Source: Symbiodinium natans (taxonomy: Eukaryota; Sar; Dinophyceae; Suessiales; Symbiodiniaceae). From it: a stretch of 64,000 nucleotides of DNA. Where the stretch lies: contig CAJNDS010001180.1 in assembly GCA_905221605.1 (NCBI GenBank), positions 248,001 to 312,000 on the forward strand, written 5' to 3'. The notes beneath the pieces are model-generated. The model was not told the origin of the DNA, searched no databases, and worked only from the letters and a program-made list of their open reading frames with translations. Shown piece by piece: positions 61,001 to 64,000 of the stretch. The first letter of the stretch is position 1. Every line of letters starts with the position of its first letter. The position numbers were made by a program, and so were the translations under genes.

Positions 61001-64000
61001 CTGGATGAATGTGTTCCTGAAAACCGGAAGCAGAGTATCGTGCACAGGCTTGCTGCAAACACTCCCGTTCTTGAATGACATGCCGATGAGCTTGATTGGA
61101 AAAATTGCAGAAGAAGTTCCAGTCACAGACAAGGATGGTTGGAAATTGCTGAAGAAATTCCCGTGGAATCGAAGTCGGCGAAAACAACTATGGGCCTCGA
61201 GGCGTTGGGTAGTGCATGTGTATGCTGGAAAAACAAGGCCTCAGGATGACATCAGCAAGCTAGAAGGGCACCATGGAATGGTAGTGATCTCAATCGACTT
61301 GGAGGACAGTAGATCTTTCAACATGGACGAGCAGGGAAGTATCTTCCAGCTGTTGATGTGGGCAGCGCTGTCAGGGCGTTTGGAAGAGATCCTTGGAGGA
61401 CCGCCGTGTCGAACGGCAAGCATCTTGCGACACAAGTTGGATGATGGTCCGAAGCCTTTGAGATCGTTTGAGAACTTCCTGGGAATCGCGGGCTTGTCAG
61501 ACAAGGATCAAGCTAAGGTGGATCTAGACACGAGGCTGATAGTCCGAATGATGGTCTTGTTGACGGTTGCACAAAGGAGCAGGCACTCAAGCTGGATTGC
61601 CAGACCGTCATGGACAAGACCTCCGGGAACTGGGTTTTTGCTTGAACATCCGGCGTCCCCGAGAACCTACTTGAAAGAGAACCATCCCCTCTACCACGTT
61701 GCACCTTCGGTGTGGGACTCGGACTTCATGAAGAAATTCCTCGAGTTTGCAGGTTTGAGCATGTACACCTTCGATCAAGGGTGCCTGGGACATCAAGCGG
61801 TCAAACCGACAACGATAGCCACGAATCTAGCGTTGGAGCACTTGCATGGGAGAAAGGCGACTATGTTTCAACCAAGTCAAGTGGCATCTTCGAAGGACCT
61901 GGCAAGATGGGCACCGAAGTTGGTGGAGGAAATCGCCAAGGCGATAAAGGCCTGGGCTGGAAGGTGGGGAGTTGAAGGAGACGAAGCAATATGCCTGGAT
62001 GAGGAGCATGAGTTACATCGACTCTCCAAGAATGTTCGCGAGGAATGGCAGATTCATCTACAACGAGACCATTATCCTTTCAGGCAAGATTGCCGGGAGT
62101 GCATAAAGTTCTTGGCAAATGGAAGGTCCCACAGAGCTGTGAGCCATCCTTTTCCGTTTGTGCTTCACCTGGACATCTGCGGGCCGATGAGAGTGAAGGG
62201 GAGGTCGATATTCGGGGCAAACCATAAGTACCTCTTGGTGGGCGCTTTCAGATACCCCAAAATCGCTCAAACCCCTCCACCAGACCCAGAAGAAGGTGAA
62301 GATCCTGCTTTGGTCGGCCTGTTTGAAGAGAAGGAAGACAAGCGAGTGCAGGAAGATGAGGTAGCAAAGCCTCCAGCGAATCCCGAAGCTCCTGAACAAG
62401 AAGATGCAGCTGACCGAGAACTACAAGAGCTAAGGGAGCCATTTGAGTATGACGTTGCCTACTTCACCAAGCCGTTGAAGTCACGGATAGCTTCTGAGGT
62501 CCTGACCCGAGTTCAGGAGATCTGTGCGGAGGTCAAGTTGATGGGCTTCCCGATCCTAAAAATCCACTCGGACAGGGCGAAGGAGCTTTCATCTACGCCA
62601 TTTCGGGCCTGGATGTCTTCGCAAGGGATCGTGAGGTCAGCCACAGAAGGAGAGGATCCAGCAGCCAATGGCGTTGCAGAAGCAGCAGTGAAGTTTGTGA
62701 AAGGAAGAACAAGAATCCTGATACAAATGCTGGCGAATCAAATTGGTGAGGAAAAGGCCAAGTCGTTTTGGCCACTGGCAGCACATACGGCGGCGGTGCA
62801 GCAAAGAATGAGGAGGTGTTTGCGACCATGGCCATCCATAGCGGCGTTTGGCTCTAAGGTCCTGATCAAAACCAAGCATTACGGCGTCAGCAAGAGCAAC
62901 GATTTGGCGCCAAAGTGGATTGAGGGCCATTACCTGGGACCATCGCCAGATGTCACCAATGGACATGTGGTCTGGACAAAGAAGGGGAACTTGTGGCAGA
63001 CGACTTCGTTGCGGACGCCAAGGGATCCAGAACCAGAAGCAGAGATGTCTGTTCACGAAGAAGATGTGTTGACTCCGCTACCTCAACCGAGAAGAAGGCT
63101 GACATCGAAGACTACACTGTCTGGCATTTGGGTGGAACCTGAGCTGACAACGATGTGTGGCTTGGAAGGGTCAGAGGAGGAAGTGGAGTTACAGGCATTG
63201 GCAACCGTGGGATCCAAGGAAGGGATTAGTGGAAAGGCCAAAAGGTTGGAAGACCTCGTGGAAGATGAGAGACTGTGCAAGGAGTACTTCAGCCAGGCGA
63301 GGTTCTCAAGGGAGGATGCAGTGCAGTTGCTGAATGCGATGCCTATCGGAAGTGAGATGGTGAATCAAAGGCGGGGAACCCATGAGTCGTCTTTGGTGAT
63401 TGGGGCATACTCGTTTGGAGGAACTCAAGGAGTCACCGCAACAATGGCAAAGAGACCCTGGCTCGCGAGATACCTCAATGTCTTCATGAAGCTGCAGCTG
63501 CAAACTCACCTGGAATCTGAGGGAAACTGGTCCGCGATGATTCTCCTCAGGGCGAAGGACGTTCCAACCCATAAAGACTACAGGAACCATCCCAATACCT
63601 ACAACCATGTGATTGCCCTTGGAGAAGAAGGAAGGCTGTGGTTGGAAGGTGAAGAAGAAGAAAATCCACATGTCGGAGGTACGGATCAAAAGCCAGAACT
63701 TCGAAGCAATGATCGAGGTGAAGCTGTTCTAGGACGGACGACTTCTATCACTCAGAGGCCTGCGATCTTCAACCCCAGACATCGTCATGCGTTTACGTCT
63801 TCTACCGGAGCTTGGGTGATTTCTTGCTATACGCCGATGGGTTTGAATCGGCTAAAGGACGAAGAAGTTCAACAGCTGCTTTCTTTGGGATTCCCGTTGC
63901 CGTTGACGATGGAGCAGGAGATCAGACCAGAAAAGGAGGCAGCAGGTGGGTGGACGGAACGAATTGGAGTACCGCAGGGCTTTGTGGAAATGAAGGTCGA
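58011..64000 (+). CDS. Ty1/copia-type Gag-Pol polyprotein, partial (runs off the window)
   Basis: LTR-retrotransposon polyprotein, with no stop in the stretches I translated. Order (residues counted from 58011): low-complexity start; Gag-like helices (APIDYQDWVSLLQTYMADLS, YQPGGEGERQLILSKL); CCCH finger (C-x8-C-x5-C-x3-H) and a CCHC knuckle CWKCGSKKHRAAAC near 697; aspartic protease FALLDSGATH near 861; integrase HHCC zinc site (HELHRL...CREC) and catalytic triad LDICGP (near 1388), HSDRAKEL and NGVAEAA with 35 residues between the second Asp and Glu. An acidic Pro/Glu-rich insert of about 60 residues lies between the first and second Asp. Before the expected RT comes an extra domain with THKDYRNH. 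The RT core lies beyond 64000. Confidence 0.88.
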   Translation, partial: MGSAVGLASGAMVPIVGGARSVSSSEMAIGARVSAGCSSGNEPTMEMAPGMPLNAIINASQLPPTEHVQFPEDVLAAQLSGAAHVGEVASSGPTNPMMRWMRRRLHEVLEGFQRRGEAFSGFQTPPPAWMYPSPCPSPMERASPPSRPRAETLWTQQQWERVQAMEQEAPLLHPPRREVPRESASTSDVPSDVVQEEVRRQMAGVMSMLKSSEDEVRRLTAELDKRRAMDGREQREEGDGRLPQQEGAHARNLAGLSGPGGNSLFPSMPEVRQAGDPSPGLGGQGREEYPHVGGRSGLPQQGGAPRNLGGLSGPGGYNAHPSTTSPSGMPSSSRPMPESGVRQQQSATAPTAKADPLNVLVTGMQQLQAAMLKQIGSQSQQTPETVKPGSAVLPSLPSPTESAPIDYQDWVSLLQTYMADLSDSSGEWWARIMEYVNRAYQEYLRSTPYERLTLQPEEPPELITGQFSRVHARAAHLILAALATEVKSELVASRKTTVIQAMFRLTILYQPGGEGERQLILSKLTTPTSVTTPAELVVVLREWERWLRRAKVIGLSTPDPSILVAGLTNLTRSLLSANQEAQFRTSMIRSNLMIDQVPTQEGVMKLHQHLLSEAEQMATGGDARKGGKGTASSSESPNPKLRGLTTPTASPNERPPKNPQAKPKACKFFTSESGCMKGQECKFGHEFKELPDKKDRCWKCGSKKHRAAACTAGQSPTSPTAKAGPPKDPLPKGQPALRGQATSSSSVPPSPCEPPGLTGGETSATATSAPAPIAAASATTTSSSSIPMTAQLKASNPTLQSLTNLEPQELLRMLRLQEQIDELRRLQAISLEEEPLDEFRRTHLMALKEAEPLKERFALLDSGATHAYRGAQEGELDWARTVKVNLAGGQSKELKQNPGGTLLGEEGSDAILPLGKLVRLLNCEVHWNPRSLVIKHPEFGKLRVRVRNDCPEVVETEGLRIISELEQKRLLSFTAAMDAFEEQVAAMEVGLDQSWERWMNVFLKTGSRVSCTGLLQTLPFLNDMPMSLIGKIAEEVPVTDKDGWKLLKKFPWNRSRRKQLWASRRWVVHVYAGKTRPQDDISKLEGHHGMVVISIDLEDSRSFNMDEQGSIFQLLMWAALSGRLEEILGGPPCRTASILRHKLDDGPKPLRSFENFLGIAGLSDKDQAKVDLDTRLIVRMMVLLTVAQRSRHSSWIARPSWTRPPGTGFLLEHPASPRTYLKENHPLYHVAPSVWDSDFMKKFLEFAGLSMYTFDQGCLGHQAVKPTTIATNLALEHLHGRKATMFQPSQVASSKDLARWAPKLVEEIAKAIKAWAGRWGVEGDEAICLDEEHELHRLSKNVREEWQIHLQRDHYPFRQDCRECIKFLANGRSHRAVSHPFPFVLHLDICGPMRVKGRSIFGANHKYLLVGAFRYPKIAQTPPPDPEEGEDPALVGLFEEKEDKRVQEDEVAKPPANPEAPEQEDAADRELQELREPFEYDVAYFTKPLKSRIASEVLTRVQEICAEVKLMGFPILKIHSDRAKELSSTPFRAWMSSQGIVRSATEGEDPAANGVAEAAVKFVKGRTRILIQMLANQIGEEKAKSFWPLAAHTAAVQQRMRRCLRPWPSIAAFGSKVLIKTKHYGVSKSNDLAPKWIEGHYLGPSPDVTNGHVVWTKKGNLWQTTSLRTPRDPEPEAEMSVHEEDVLTPLPQPRRRLTSKTTLSGIWVEPELTTMCGLEGSEEEVELQALATVGSKEGISGKAKRLEDLVEDERLCKEYFSQARFSREDAVQLLNAMPIGSEMVNQRRGTHESSLVIGAYSFGGTQGVTATMAKRPWLARYLNVFMKLQLQTHLESEGNWSAMILLRAKDVPTHKDYRNHPNTYNHVIALGEEGRLWLEGEEEENPHVGGTDQKPELRSNDRGEAVLGRTTSITQRPAIFNPRHRHAFTSSTGAWVISCYTPMGLNRLKDEEVQQLLSLGFPLPLTMEQEIRPEKEAAGGWTERIGVPQGFVEMKV

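Larger units (their letters stand above)
57721..64000 (+). mobile_element. Ty1/copia LTR retrotransposon, 5' part
   Basis: Identified from its Gag-Pol frame with protease before integrase before (expected) RT, the copia order. The 5' boundary and LTR cannot be fixed without the 3' LTR for comparison. Confidence 0.75.

Noticed and set aside
57733-63689. Many minus-strand frames under the copia element
   Set aside because: They are shadows of the plus-strand Gag-Pol frame, which is continuous and carries all the family motifs.

Overview
This is eukaryotic nuclear DNA, most likely from a dinoflagellate of the Symbiodinium group (Symbiodiniaceae). The signs are: TTTAGGG-type arrays scattered throughout; a host gene whose introns mostly start with GC or GA instead of GT and end in AG followed by G; very large introns; and dense retrotransposon and microsatellite content. 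I see no bacterial operon, CRISPR array, rRNA or tRNA.

Host gene. One papain-family (cathepsin L-like) cysteine peptidase gene runs on the minus strand across almost the whole left 51 kb. I could place 24 short coding exons (about 1.23 kb in total) between 51032 and 1038, with matching phase at all 23 junctions. They encode a signal-peptide core, an I29 inhibitory propeptide, a complete C1A domain (Gln, Cys, His and Asn all present), and a Cys-rich C-terminal extension. The introns are full of CCCTAAA/TTTAGGG arrays, and several 3' splice sites are formed by the edge of such an array.

Retroelements inside one intron. The intron between the KNSWG exon (40129-40205) and the next exon (5415-5455) is about 34.7 kb. 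It holds two related giant non-LTR retrotransposons, both on the minus strand and both bordered by (CAA)n/(GTT)n microsatellites. Element B (about 20.55-39.37 kb) encodes a 1866-residue endonuclease-RT-zinc finger-USP-like peptidase polyprotein followed by about eight more ORFs, including a dual-specificity-phosphatase-like protein and a four-member family of paralogous ORFs. Element A (about 9.04-20.29 kb) has the same EN, RT and zinc finger-USP order split over separate frames, a homologue of B's second ORF, and a Tpt1/KptA-like RNA 2'-phosphotransferase.

Hairpin elements. Both LINEs are studded with short palindromic elements. In B about 23 copies share a GAGGnnACCTC core flanked by arms that differ from copy to copy yet pair with each other. 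In A the unit is GGAGGAAnCCTCC, often in tandem pairs. They lie in nearly every ORF-ORF spacer, sometimes supply the stop codon, and in several places are read in frame within ORFs, mostly in linkers. This cassette-and-hairpin layout is the strongest candidate for something undescribed.

Right end. From about 52 to 57.4 kb I see no secure gene, only TTTAGGG arrays and an AT-rich patch. From about 58.0 kb to the right edge, on the plus strand, lies a Ty1/copia-type Gag-Pol frame (Gag, CCCH and CCHC zinc fingers, DSGAT protease, DD35E integrase). It runs off the window before the RT core and carries an extra domain with an HxD motif resembling 2OG-Fe(II) dioxygenases.
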